Below, in pieces: positions 26,688 to 35,221 of a DNA stretch of 64,000 nucleotides. Each line of letters opens with the position of its first letter. Within the stretch, counting starts at the first letter, position 1. Origin of the DNA: Micromonospora sp. U21 (GTDB lineage Bacteria; Actinomycetota; Actinomycetes; Mycobacteriales; Micromonosporaceae); the NCBI RefSeq assembly GCF_018070045.1, contig NZ_JAGPYK010000007.1:62001-126000 (forward strand), read 5' to 3'. The notes below the pieces were generated by a model. It was not told the DNA's origin. It did not search any database and was given only the letters and a program-made list of their open reading frames with translations. The position numbers and the translations under genes are program-made.

Positions 26688-27632
26688 GTGGATCTGGACG
26701 ACACCGCCTCCCGGCTCGGGGTGCCCGTCGAGGACGTCGACCGCGTGCACCAGCTCGCCGGCGACCGGCCGTCGGCTCCGCTGCCCGCCAAGGCCGACGC
26801 GCCCGCGATCCTCGACCGGCTCGCGGTGCGGCCGGACGACGTCGCCGAGATCATGGCGGGCTGGCCCGACCCCGACTCTCCGCTGTGGACTCCGGAGCTG
26901 CGCTGGCTGTTGGACCGCTCGATCGCCCTGGTCCGCGCCGATCTCGGGAGCCACGGCTGGCTGTCGCCCGGTCCGGCGCTGCCGCGTGAACGGGGCCCCG
27001 CCTGGCGGCATCTCTACGTGTACGCGTACCTGGCCCTGGTCGACGTCGTCACGGGGTACCACCGCGACCACGGCGTCGCCGATGCCGTGTCGTGGGTGAC
27101 CCTCGCGGACCTGGGCCGCAACCTCGCGATCGACCGGCGGATGCACCGCGAGGGCTGGCCGGTCATGCAGAGCTGGCTGACGCTGCACGCGCGCGGCGGC
27201 ATCTACGAGCTGGGCCGGCTGCAGCACCAGCGCGGCGGCACCGTCATCGACCTGCACATCCCCGACTCCGGGCCATTGACCCCGGAGGCGGTCGCGGCAT
27301 CGCTCGACGAGGCCCGCGCGTTCTTCCCGCGCCACTTTCCCGACGAGCGCTACACGGCGTTCTCCTGCGGCTCGTGGCTGCTCGACCCGCAGCTGCTGGA
27401 GTACCTGCCCGCGGACTCCAACATCGTCCGGTTCCAGCGGAGATTCGAGCTGGAGCCCTACGAGGAGCCGGAAGGGCTGGACGCCGACGTCGAGGTGCTG
27501 CGGTTCGGGTTCCGCACCCTGACCACGCCGCTCGACCAGCTGCCACGCCGCACGGTTCTCCAGCGCGCGATCGTCGACCACCTGAAGGCCGGCCGTCACT
27601 GGCAGTGGCGGCGCGGCCGCTTCCCGATCTAG
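26688..27632 (+). CDS. Acyltransferase-domain protein (GNAT_C / DUF5596-like)
   Basis: 314 residues from the GTG at 26688 (VDLDDTASRLGVP). It has the features of a family labelled acyltransferase domain-containing protein: LYVYAYLALVDVV near residue 115, WVTLADLGRNLAIDRR, and the C-terminal SCGSWLLDPQLLEYLPADSNIVRFQRRF. The CoA-binding site is not obvious to me, so the substrate is unknown. First host-type gene right of attR. Confidence 0.7.
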   Translation: MDLDDTASRLGVPVEDVDRVHQLAGDRPSAPLPAKADAPAILDRLAVRPDDVAEIMAGWPDPDSPLWTPELRWLLDRSIALVRADLGSHGWLSPGPALPRERGPAWRHLYVYAYLALVDVVTGYHRDHGVADAVSWVTLADLGRNLAIDRRMHREGWPVMQSWLTLHARGGIYELGRLQHQRGGTVIDLHIPDSGPLTPEAVAASLDEARAFFPRHFPDERYTAFSCGSWLLDPQLLEYLPADSNIVRFQRRFELEPYEEPEGLDADVEVLRFGFRTLTTPLDQLPRRTVLQRAIVDHLKAGRHWQWRRGRFPI

Positions 27633-27744
27633 CCACCCCCTGGCGGGCTGTTTCACCGGGGACGGCAACTGCGAACAATGACCACGCGGTAACTCAGGAA
27701 CCCGAAGACGCCGAGGGCCTGTCGGACATCCAGTGGGGGAGAAG

Positions 27745-28392
27745 ATGCCCGCTCCGATCGAGCACGTCGACAAGATGCAGGACCACTGGTGGTGGCGGCC
27801 AGGCTGGCAGGCGGGCCGCCACTACTACGCCTGCCACTTCAGCGTCGGAGAGCATGCCGAGCTGGCGGAACTGGCGCGGCGCTACCAGGAGTCGCTACGA
27901 ACGTTTCCCGGCCTCGACCTCATCCCCTCCACCTGGCTGCACCTGACGATGCAGGGGATCGGCTTCATCGACGACCTGGACGACGAGCAGGTTGCACGTT
28001 TGCAGCACGGGATCCGAGAGAGGCTCGCGGGGCTTTCCGCGCCTGTCGTCACGTTCCACCGGCCTGTCGTTCGTAAGGAGGCTGTCTACCTCCCCGCCGA
28101 TCCGCCGGCCCCCATCGCGACGGTGCGTGACGCGGTGCGGGAAGTGCTTGGTCATGTCCTCGGCGAGGACGACGCGGAGTTGGCGCCCGAGCACGCGCGG
28201 AGCTTTCGACCGCATGTGAGCGTCGCGTACTCGAACACGGCCCAGTCAGCCGAACCCATCGCAGCAGCGCTGGAGCGGGTTGAGGTTGGGCCGGCCGTGG
28301 TGAAGCTCGATCAAGTAGGTCTCCTCGAGTTCCACCGCGACCACCGGATGTACGAGTGGACCCGGTCGGAGCCGGTGCGTATCGGGCAGTGA
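27745..28392 (+). CDS. 2'-5' RNA ligase superfamily protein
   Basis: 215 residues from the ATG at 27745 with GGGGGAG upstream. Two H-x-T/S-x motifs (HLTMQG near 73 and HVSVAYS near 162) mark the 2H phosphoesterase fold. Family members act on 2'-5' linked or cyclic phosphate RNA ends. The N-terminus is aromatic (HWWWRPGWQAGRHYYAC). It lies about 110 nt after the acyltransferase-domain gene and is probably separately expressed. Confidence 0.8.
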   Translation: MPAPIEHVDKMQDHWWWRPGWQAGRHYYACHFSVGEHAELAELARRYQESLRTFPGLDLIPSTWLHLTMQGIGFIDDLDDEQVARLQHGIRERLAGLSAPVVTFHRPVVRKEAVYLPADPPAPIATVRDAVREVLGHVLGEDDAELAPEHARSFRPHVSVAYSNTAQSAEPIAAALERVEVGPAVVKLDQVGLLEFHRDHRMYEWTRSEPVRIGQ

Positions 28393-28539
28393 GCAGCTAC
28401 GGGTGTTCGAACGCCGGCACGATCACCCGGTGGCAAGGACCTGGTGGAACGGCGCATGAGAGGACGAGGCCCGGTTGGCTTCGGTACGGGTGGGAACGAT
28501 CGAGGTAGCGGCCCCTGTCCTTCCCACTCCCAAGGGGGG

Positions 28540-29235
28540 TTACTCCCGACCGCCGCCACCGCGCCGACGCTTCGGCCGGGCGATCTCACCCGCTATTGGC
28601 AGCCAGTAGAAGGGGATCAGCGCGGTGATCACGGCCACGCCGAGGACGGGGACCAGGGCACCCAGCACCACTCCGGCGGCGATCCAGAAGGGTGCGATCC
28701 GGAAACGCCTGCTGATGGCTCTCGCGCCGCCGGGATCGACGGTGGCGCCCAGCAGTCGATGATCACGGCGCGCGTACGCCCAGATCGCGTTGAACAGAGA
28801 AGCTGCCACTCCGAGCGCGATGCCGTAGAAGACGACGGCGGTGCGCTGCCCATGTCCGTCGCGGAACGCGGCGGCCAGCACGGAAGCGGCGAATGGCAGG
28901 AACGCGATGGTCATCAGCAGCAGGGTGTTGAGCAACAGCACCACCCGGTCGACGCCGCGGAGGTGGTCGAACATGACGTGGTGGTTGGCCCACACCTGCC
29001 CGATGAGAAGGAAGGTGAGGGCGTAAGCAAGGTAGGACGGCCACAACGCAGCGAGACCGTGGATCAGGTGCCGGGTGTCCTCCGGCGGGTGGATCTCCAG
29101 GACGAGCAGGGTGATGGAGATCGCGAAGACCGCGTCGCTGAAGGCGACGAGCCGTACGGGTTTGCGCTCCGCGCCGAAGGCCGTTGACCTTCCTGGTTCG
29201 CGAACAGGTTCTGCCACCGCCCAAGCCTGGGACAC
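28540..29235 (-). CDS. TMEM175-family potassium channel-like membrane protein
   Basis: 231 residues. The signature RLVAFSDAVFAISITLLVLE near residue 28 is the FSDxxFAI pore-helix motif of the TMEM175 (DUF1211) family. About six membrane helices are visible, including LIGQVWANHHVMFDHL (helix 3) and VLLLNTLLLMTIAFLPFAASVLA. Bacterial members are potassium-selective leak channels. The C-terminus is short and arginine/glycine-rich. Transcribed away from the sigma-factor operon. Confidence 0.88.
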   Translation of the reverse strand: MSQAWAVAEPVREPGRSTAFGAERKPVRLVAFSDAVFAISITLLVLEIHPPEDTRHLIHGLAALWPSYLAYALTFLLIGQVWANHHVMFDHLRGVDRVVLLLNTLLLMTIAFLPFAASVLAAAFRDGHGQRTAVVFYGIALGVAASLFNAIWAYARRDHRLLGATVDPGGARAISRRFRIAPFWIAAGVVLGALVPVLGVAVITALIPFYWLPIAGEIARPKRRRGGGGRE

Positions 29236-29404
29236 CGGACACGGCTACGCGCGCAGCCGGGCGGCGTGTCATCCAACACCGTGAGCCAGGAGAGCAGCGG
29301 CGGGAGAGCCTCCGCCAGCAACGCAGGCCGCCCGCTGCGGTAATCCTCGCGTCGCTCGCGACACAAGCCAGGGTGAGAGTCGTCGAGGCAGTGGGGAGTT
29401 CGGG

Positions 29405-29956
29405 GTGGGTCCACCGGAGAGACGCGACGAGGCCTGGTTCACCAGCCTCTATGCCGCCGAGTACGCGCACATCGTGAGGTACGGCCAGCGCCGACTCGAC
29501 GACGGGTACGCGTCAGCGGAACTCGCTCAGGAGGTCTTCGTCGTCGCCTGGCGGCGTCGCGGCGAGGTGCCGGACCACAGCCTGCCCTGGCTGTACGGGG
29601 TGGCCCGGCGCCTGCTGGCGAACCAGTGGAGGTCCCGGCGCGCCGCTCCGGACGTCCTGCCGATCACCGACGCCGACCTGGATCGGGGGGCGCACCCGTC
29701 CGGCGCCGACGTGACCGTGGGGGTCACCGACGTCCGGGTGGCCCTGGCCACGCTCGGCGACCTCGATCAGGAGATCCTCCGGCTGATCGGCTGGGAGGAG
29801 CTGACGGTCTCCGAGGCGGCCCAGGTTCTGGGCTGTACCCGCGCGACCGCGGCGGTGCGACTGCACCGTGCCCGCCGCCGCCTCACCGAAGCCATGTCAG
29901 ACCAGCCCGCCCCGCCCCGGCGCGCGGTGTTGGCGAGCACTCGAGAGGATCTGTGA
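29405..29956 (+). CDS. ECF-type RNA polymerase sigma factor
   Basis: 183 residues from a GTG start. Region 2 is visible as YHAEYAHIVRYGQRRLDD-like (AAEYAHIVRYGQRR) and ELAQEVFVVAWRR, and region 4 as VSEAAQVLGCTRATAAVRLHRARRRL. Region 2 reads SLPWLYGVARRLLANQWRSRR at its end. It is translationally coupled to the next gene (stop TGA overlaps ATG), which probably encodes its partner. The target promoters are unknown. Confidence 0.93.
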   Translation: MGPPERRDEAWFTSLYAAEYAHIVRYGQRRLDDGYASAELAQEVFVVAWRRRGEVPDHSLPWLYGVARRLLANQWRSRRAAPDVLPITDADLDRGAHPSGADVTVGVTDVRVALATLGDLDQEILRLIGWEELTVSEAAQVLGCTRATAAVRLHRARRRLTEAMSDQPAPPRRAVLASTREDL

Positions 29957-30966
29957 TGTTCGGAGCAGAGCGAACCCGTACCCTTCTCGGCCCGGTGGAC
30001 CCGGCCCGGAACATCGCCGTCACGCCGCCGCCGGTCTCGGCGCACGACCTGATCGACCGCGCCGGTGCCACCGAGTCGGCCGTTGGCCATCGCCGCGTAC
30101 GACCGACCCGCCGGCTGGTCCTGGCGGCCGGGACGCTCGCGGTCGCGGCCGGCGCCGTGGCGGTGCTTCAGCCGTTCGAGGGGGCCGCCCCGCACACCTC
30201 GGACGTGCCGGGTGCCGCAGCGGGATCGGTGCTCGTGCCGGTCGCGTACCAGTTCGACTCGGACCCGCCGGCGGCCGGCCCGCAGCTGCGCGCACTGGCC
30301 GGCGCGCTCGTCGACACGGAGTACGACAACCGCAGCGGGCGCTACATGTACCACCACACGAAGCTGTGGGGCGACCCGGTGATGACCTCCGCCGACGGCC
30401 GACACCGTGTCGCCTTCGCCGACGAGACGAAGGTCTGGCAGGCCGCCGACGGGACCGGTAACCAGGTCACCATCCAACTGGAACCGCAGTACCCCGATCA
30501 GGAATCCCGGGACTACTGGCAGCGCAATCTCGGGAAGGGCCCCGCCGTCGCCGGCACCCCCGCGCCCGCCACCGTCCCGCTGCCACCCATGGCCCTCACG
30601 GCTCCGTCGGCTGACCGGTCGCAGCTCCGCGAACTGCTGAAGGCCGCCTACGGCGCGGGTGCGGTGAGCAAGGAGGTCAGCACGATCTACGGGCGGTACG
30701 TCGTACCGCGTCAGACCCGCGCGGAGATCCTGCGGATCCTCGCCGACGTTCCGGGCTTCCGGTGGCGAGGTCGGGTGACGGACCGTGCCGGCCGGACGGG
30801 CGTAGCGGTCACCTTCGACGATCGCCCGCACGACGCGCAGTCTCTGCTGATCTTCGACCCGAGGACGGGCGAACTGCTCGCTTACGAGCGCCTGACGCTC
30901 GCGCCCGTCCGGATCAGCTCGTACAAAGTGATCATCGCTACCGCCTGGACCGACCGAGTCGGCTGA
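29956..30966 (+). CDS. CU044_5270-family membrane protein, likely sigma-factor partner
   Basis: 336 residues from the ATG at 29956. One membrane helix (RLVLAAGTLAVAAGAVAVL, near residues 53-71) separates a cytoplasmic N-terminal 50 residues from an extracytoplasmic domain of about 260 residues. The outer part resembles the family labelled CU044_5270, which regularly follows ECF sigma genes in actinobacteria. An anti-sigma role fits the topology and coupling, though no zinc anti-sigma motif (HxxxCxxC) is present. Confidence 0.75.
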   Translation: MFGAERTRTLLGPVDPARNIAVTPPPVSAHDLIDRAGATESAVGHRRVRPTRRLVLAAGTLAVAAGAVAVLQPFEGAAPHTSDVPGAAAGSVLVPVAYQFDSDPPAAGPQLRALAGALVDTEYDNRSGRYMYHHTKLWGDPVMTSADGRHRVAFADETKVWQAADGTGNQVTIQLEPQYPDQESRDYWQRNLGKGPAVAGTPAPATVPLPPMALTAPSADRSQLRELLKAAYGAGAVSKEVSTIYGRYVVPRQTRAEILRILADVPGFRWRGRVTDRAGRTGVAVTFDDRPHDAQSLLIFDPRTGELLAYERLTLAPVRISSYKVIIATAWTDRVG

Positions 30967-30979
30967 CCGAGGACAGCGG

Positions 30980-31001
30980 GGCCGCTCCCTCGGGAGCGGC
31001 C
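30980..31001 (+). terminator. Hairpin terminator of the sigma-factor operon
   Basis: GGCCGCTCCC-TC-GGGAGCGGCC, perfect 10-bp arms, begins 14 nt after the stop codon of the CU044_5270-type gene. It separates the sigma operon from the Tad operon. Confidence 0.75.
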
Positions 31002-31078
31002 TCGCTGCGCTTTCCATCGAGGCGGAGCATCGGCCGGACATCCCCGCGCACGTAGCAGATCAACTGTCTCGCCGGGCG

Positions 31079-31106
31079 TTGTCCACAGCCCCCGGCGTTG
31101 TCCACA
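31079..31106 (+). promoter_or_regulatory. Two TTGTCCACA (DnaA-box type) repeats upstream of the Tad operon
   Basis: TTGTCCACA occurs at 31079-31087 and 31098-31106, in the same orientation, 19 bp apart, within the direct repeat GTTGTCCACAG. It equals the preferred DnaA box known from Streptomyces. They lie 82-109 nt upstream of the ssd start, in the promoter region of the ssd-tad operon. Confidence 0.6.
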
Positions 31107-31187
31107 GGCGGCGTGGTCGGGGCGGATTGCGGGGCGGATCCCGAGCAGGGTCGGCGGCACAACCGAGCCCGACCGCTGGAGGCCGCG

Positions 31188-32291
31188 ATGCCACCCCGTA
31201 CCTCCGTTCCGCCGATCCGCCGACTGCCGCTGGTCGTCACGGAGGACGGCGACCTGCTCGACGACCTGCTCCGGCTCGCCGCCGCCGGCGGCACCGAGGT
31301 GGAGCTCGCCGCCGACCCGGCCGCCGCCCGCACCCGTTGGCTCCCCGCACCGCTGGTGCTGCTCGGCGCCGACCAGGCGCAGCCGTGCCTGCGGGCCCGG
31401 CTGCCGCAGCGATCCCGGCTGGTGCTGGTCGGCCGGACCGGCCAGCTCGACCCCGGCTGGCAGATCGCCGAGCTGATCGGCGCCGAGCACGTCGCCACGC
31501 TGCCCGCCGCTGAGCCGTGGCTGGTGGATCGGTTCGCCGAGCAGGGCTCGGACCGGCCGGACGGCTCCGGCGCCCGGATCGTCGCGCTGCTCGGTGGTCG
31601 GGGCGGCGCCGGGGCGAGTGTGCTCGCCGGCGGGCTCGCCGTCACCGCCGCCCGGTCGCGGCTGCGCACCCTGCTCGTCGACGCCGATCCGCTCGGCGGT
31701 GGCCTCGACCTCGTGCTGGGCTGGGAGCAACTGGACGGGCTGCGCTGGCCGTCGCTCACCGGTGCGGACGGACGGGTCGACGCCCCGGCGCTGGTCCGGG
31801 CCCTGCCCAGCCGGGGCGACCTGGTGGTGCTCTCCTGGGATCGCGGCGACCTGCTGGCCCTGCCCGCGGCGGCGATGGCCGCCACCGTCGACGCTGCCCG
31901 GCGCGGCCGGGACTTCGTGGTCGTCGACCTCCCCCGGCAACTGGACGACGCCGCCGTGATCGCGTTGCAGGCGGCCGATCAGGCGTTCATCGTCGTCCCG
32001 GCCGAGCTGCGTGCCACGGCGGCCGCCGCGCGAGTGGTGGCGGCCGCCGCCCCGCACTGTGCCACCCTCTCGGTGGTGGTGCGCGGCCCCGCGCCGGGCC
32101 ACTTGCGAGCGACCGAGGTGGCACGGGCACTCGGTCTTCCCCTCGCCGGCACGCTGCGCCCCGAGCCGGGGCTCTGCCGCGGCCTGGAACGGGGCGAGGC
32201 GCCGGCCGCCGGCGGGAAGGGCCCGCTGGCCACGCTCTGCCAGCGGATCGTCACCGACCTCACCGGCGTGCCGGCGACGGGTGCGGCATGA
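31188..32291 (+). CDS. ssd: Septum site-determining protein / CpaE-TadZ-like ATPase
   Basis: 367 residues from the ATG at 31188 with GGAGG upstream; an earlier ATG at 31098 lies inside the DnaA-box repeat and is unlikely. It is a MinD/ParA-fold protein: the nucleotide loop reads LLGGRGGAGASVLAGGLA near residue 140, followed by LLVDADPLGGGLDLVLG. The loop lacks the lysines of the usual KGGxGKS, as I recall for Ssd of M. tuberculosis. It localises pilus machinery or affects division. First gene of the Tad operon; its stop overlaps the tadA start (ATGA). Confidence 0.88.
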   Translation: MPPRTSVPPIRRLPLVVTEDGDLLDDLLRLAAAGGTEVELAADPAAARTRWLPAPLVLLGADQAQPCLRARLPQRSRLVLVGRTGQLDPGWQIAELIGAEHVATLPAAEPWLVDRFAEQGSDRPDGSGARIVALLGGRGGAGASVLAGGLAVTAARSRLRTLLVDADPLGGGLDLVLGWEQLDGLRWPSLTGADGRVDAPALVRALPSRGDLVVLSWDRGDLLALPAAAMAATVDAARRGRDFVVVDLPRQLDDAAVIALQAADQAFIVVPAELRATAAAARVVAAAAPHCATLSVVVRGPAPGHLRATEVARALGLPLAGTLRPEPGLCRGLERGEAPAAGGKGPLATLCQRIVTDLTGVPATGAA

Positions 32292-32923
32292 CCGGCCGGC
32301 CGGAGGACCACAGCCTCGCCGCACGGGTGCGGCAACGGATCGCCGCCGCCACCACCCCGGTCACCCCGGCGGCCATCGTCTCCGCGGTGCGGGCCGAGCC
32401 CACCACCGCGGTGCTCGGTGACACCACCGTGCTGCGGATCGCCGACCGGGTCCACGACGACCTCGTCGGCGCCGGGCCGCTGGCATCACTGCTGGGCGAT
32501 CCGGAGGTGACCGACGTGCTGGTCAACGGCACCCGGGTCTGGGCCGACCGGGGAGCGGGGTTGCACCAGGTCGCGGTGCCGGTGGGCTCGGTGGAGGATG
32601 TCCGCCGGTTGGCGCAGCGGCTGATCGCCAGCGCCGGGCGGCGGCTCGACGACGGCTCCCCGTGCGCGGACGCGCGGCTTCCGGACGGCACCCGGCTGCA
32701 CGCCGTTCTGCCCCCGGTGGCGACCGAGGGCCCCTACCTGTCCCTGCGGACCTTCCGGCACCGCCCGTTCACCCTCGACGAGTTGGTGCGCCAGGGGACT
32801 GTGCCACGACCGGTGGCACCACTGCTCGCCGCCGTCGTCGCGGCCCGGCTGGCGTACCTGGTCACCGGCGGCACCGGGTCGGGCAAGACTAACCAATCGG
32901 TTGTGCTACTGTCCAGCGCATGA
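32288..32923 (+). pseudogene. tadA: tadA 5' part: Tad pilus secretion ATPase, cut by AICE-2
   Basis: The first 200 codons encode the N-terminal domain of the TadA/CpaF ATPase: HDDLVGAGPLASLLGDPEVTDVLVNG and LSLRTFRHRPFTLDELV are family signatures. The reading frame passes through the Walker A box GGTGSGKT (residues 194-201) and then enters the element, adding TNQSVVLLSSA before a TGA at 32921-32923. The native part ends at 32889. Removing 32,890-42,958 joins it in frame to the 3' part, giving 403 residues. As it stands no functional motor can be made. Confidence 0.92.
32881..32889 (+). repeat. Left attachment core (attL) of AICE-2
   Basis: GGGCAAGAC, identical to 42950-42958. It encodes the S-G-K-T end of the TadA P-loop. 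A short shared core is normal for large serine integrases. The right arm of the attP-like dyad, TGTGCTAC, is at 32902-32909. Confidence 0.85.
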
Positions 32924-34314
32924 CGAAACGACCTGCCGCGAAGTACCGGCGGATCTCCCAGGACCGGGAAGGTCAGGAACTCGGCGTACAGCGCCAGGAC
33001 GAAGACCTCGACGCGCTGGCTGAGCGGCGCGGCCTGGTCTACGTCGCCGACTTCGTCGACAACGACCTCGGCGCGTCGAGCCGGTCACAGAAGCCGCGGC
33101 CGGAGTATCGCCGGATGCTCGAAGCCGCCCGGGCCGGCGAGTTCGAGGTGGTCGCCACGTACACCACCGGCCGACTGACCCGACGCCCCCGTGAGTTCGA
33201 GGACCTCATCGACCTGGCCGTCGAGCACGGCATCGAGTTCGCCTACATCCGGTCGCCGGAGTTCGATCTACGGACCGCTCAGGGTCGCCGGATCGCCCGC
33301 ACCCTCGCCGCCCAGGACGCCGGAGAGGCCGAAGAGATGGGCGAGCGGGTCGCCCGTGCCGCCCAGCAGCGCGCCGAGCGCGGACTCAACCACGGCGGCC
33401 GGCGCTGCTACGGGTACACCAAGGACGGTCTGCACATCGAGCCCACCGAGGCGGCCGAGGTGACCAAGATGGCGGACCAGCTGCTCGCCGGCGTGCCCCT
33501 CGGCGCGGTCACCCGCGACCTCAACAGCAGGGGCGTGCTCACCGTCCGGGGCAACAAGTGGTCACCCGGGACTGCGCGTGACCTACTCCGCCGGCCCCGG
33601 CTAGCGGGGCTGTCGGAGTACCGAGGCAAGATCGTCGGTAAGGGCCAGTGGCCCGCCATCCTCTCCGAGGAGGTTCACGCGGCGCTGGTCACCTTGCTCA
33701 ACGACCCGTCGAGGCGGACCACCACGGGCAACCGGGCCGCCTACCTGCTCTCGGGTATCGCCAGGTGCGGCAAGTGCGGCGGGTCGATCACCTCCGCTGG
33801 CGTCAAGCGCGACCAGGCGAGCGAGACCTACCGGTACATCTACAAGTGCCGGGCCGGGGCGTGCGTCGGCCGGCGCCGGGATTGGGTCGACGACTTCGTG
33901 ACCGCGGTGGTGCTGGAGCGGCTGGCCCGGGCCGACGCGCGTGACCTCCTGGTCGACGACGACCGGCCCGACGTGCCGGCACTACGGGAGGAAGCTCTTG
34001 CGCTGCGGGTCCGGCTCGACGACTTGGCCGCCGCGTTCGCCGACGGCACGATCGACCGCGGCCAGTTGCGCACCGGATCGGAGCGCATCCGTGGGCGGCT
34101 CGACGAGATCGATGCCGCCGTCTCGCACAGCAGTCGGGCCCCGGTGCTCGCCGAGCTGGTCACCGCCGACGACGTACGGGCCGTATGGGATCGGATGAGC
34201 CTCGAGCGGCAGCGGGCCGTGATCCAGACCTTGATGAGCGTGGTGCTCTACCCCGGCGGCGGTGGCCGCCGCGACTTCGACCCAACCAAGGTTGAGATCA
34301 CCTGGAAGACCTGA
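32920..34314 (+). CDS. int: Large serine recombinase (integrase) of AICE-2
   Basis: 464 residues. The catalytic domain starts with KYRRISQDREGQ, with Ser13 as nucleophile, and includes GRLTRRPREFEDLIDL. The recombinase domain follows (about 160-270), then a zinc ribbon with C-x2-C (ARCGKCGG) and a second cysteine pair in YKCRAGACVG, and a coiled-coil with a C-terminal tail. This is the domain order of phiC31-type integrases. The ATG is 31 bp inside the element and overlaps the stop of truncated tadA (ATGA), so translation may be coupled to the host transcript. No directionality factor can be assigned from sequence. Confidence 0.96.
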   Translation: MTKRPAAKYRRISQDREGQELGVQRQDEDLDALAERRGLVYVADFVDNDLGASSRSQKPRPEYRRMLEAARAGEFEVVATYTTGRLTRRPREFEDLIDLAVEHGIEFAYIRSPEFDLRTAQGRRIARTLAAQDAGEAEEMGERVARAAQQRAERGLNHGGRRCYGYTKDGLHIEPTEAAEVTKMADQLLAGVPLGAVTRDLNSRGVLTVRGNKWSPGTARDLLRRPRLAGLSEYRGKIVGKGQWPAILSEEVHAALVTLLNDPSRRTTTGNRAAYLLSGIARCGKCGGSITSAGVKRDQASETYRYIYKCRAGACVGRRRDWVDDFVTAVVLERLARADARDLLVDDDRPDVPALREEALALRVRLDDLAAAFADGTIDRGQLRTGSERIRGRLDEIDAAVSHSSRAPVLAELVTADDVRAVWDRMSLERQRAVIQTLMSVVLYPGGGGRRDFDPTKVEITWKT

Positions 34315-34570
34315 CCCAACAACTGAATGCGCCCCCGGCGGTGCTCGCAACACCAACCGGGGACGACTTGATCCGCTCCACCTCCCTAGAAGGCGAGCAG
34401 ACCCATGCACAACCCTAGCGACACTGCGTCGCAGCGTCTGTACCGGATCTTCGGTGCTAGCCTCATGGCAGAACTGCGGGATAGGCAGAAACCGCCTCAT
34501 GGGCGCCGGTCGGAGTCGCCGATCGGGCGTGAGGGGCGCCGAGGGGCTAGCCGCGGGCACTCAGAGAGTG

Positions 34571-34606
34571 CAGGAGTTCCCTCCTGGCTGGTCGGGCTAG
34601 CCGACC
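34571..34606. repeat. Cluster of short hairpins between the integrase and the replication-like genes
   Basis: CAGGAG-TTCC-CTCCTG (34571-34586) is followed by GGTCGG-GCTAG-CCGACC (34590-34606); GGGGCTAGCC also occurs at about 34541. The 333-bp gap 34315-34647 holds these structures and no convincing gene: an open frame from 34405 lacks the codon bias of its surroundings. It may be the replication origin or a control region. Confidence 0.4.
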
Positions 34607-34647
34607 GAGGGGGCAAGGACTCCGCCGGCCCGGAGGCCGGTCCGCCA

Positions 34648-34884
34648 ATGAAGCTGCCACCGCTGAACCCCGACCAGCGCAGGAAGCGCTCTGCCATCGC
34701 CCACAAGCGGCGATACACCCCCGACGACCCGGACACCATCGCCGCTCAGCGCGATTTCCGGGCCGAGCGCGCCGAGGACTACATCCGGCGCCTTGTCGAT
34801 GAGGCCCCGCCGCTGACCGAAGAGCAGCGCGCCCGGCTCGCCGCCCTCCTGACGGGCGGGGGTGGCCAGAATGCAGCCGCATGA
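34648..34884 (+). CDS. Small conserved actinobacterial mobile-element protein
   Basis: 78 residues from the ATG at 34648 with GGAGG upstream. It reads KLPPLNPDQRRKRSAIAHKR and RAEDYIRRLVDEAPPLTEEQRARLAALL, a basic then helical protein that I have seen repeatedly in actinobacterial plasmids, prophages and AICEs, without known function. It starts a coupled series (overlap with the next gene). Confidence 0.7.
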   Translation: MKLPPLNPDQRRKRSAIAHKRRYTPDDPDTIAAQRDFRAERAEDYIRRLVDEAPPLTEEQRARLAALLTGGGGQNAAA

Positions 34885-35221
34885 GAAAAGCCGCCCCAGG
34901 GGTAGTGAGGCGGCCCTCCAGCAGGTCGGCGAGACCACGCTCAGCCTACCGCCTGCCCTGCACGAGCAGGCCGAGTGGGAAGCCGCCCACCAGTACGCCG
35001 AGGGTTGGGCTGCCGGGTACGCCGCCGCAGAGCGCGCCATCGCCGAAGAGATCACCCGGGCGATCGGCATCAAGCCGTACGACCGGCGCGACGTCATCCG
35101 CTGGCTGATCCGCACCATCGGTCAACCGGCCACCCGCCGGCCCGAGCCCTACTCGACGCCGGCCAACGGCACCGAACTCGGTGTGGCCGCGCGTGACGTG
35201 CTCGGGAGGTGGGCGGCGTGA
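34871..35221 (+). CDS. Small hypothetical protein of the AICE-2 replication-like operon
   Basis: 116 residues from the ATG at 34871, overlapping the previous gene by 14 bases. A helical region (EQAEWEAAHQYAEGWAAGYAAAERAIAEEI) precedes GIKPYDRRDVIRWLIRTIG. No family recognised. Its stop overlaps the start of the ATPase gene. Confidence 0.65.
   Translation: MQPHEKSRPRGSEAALQQVGETTLSLPPALHEQAEWEAAHQYAEGWAAGYAAAERAIAEEITRAIGIKPYDRRDVIRWLIRTIGQPATRRPEPYSTPANGTELGVAARDVLGRWAA

Noticed and set aside
28393..28539. Possible small gene between the RNA ligase-like and TMEM175-like genes
   Set aside because: No frame with coding bias and a ribosome site; taken as the 3' end region of two convergent genes.
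31098..31187. Earlier ATG start for ssd
   Set aside because: It overlaps the second TTGTCCACA box, has no ribosome site, and the added 30 residues are not like the family.
34405..34647. Upstream extension of the small gene at 34648 to an ATG at 34405
   Set aside because: Third positions lack the G/C bias of real genes here, the region contains several hairpins, and a good ribosome site precedes 34648.
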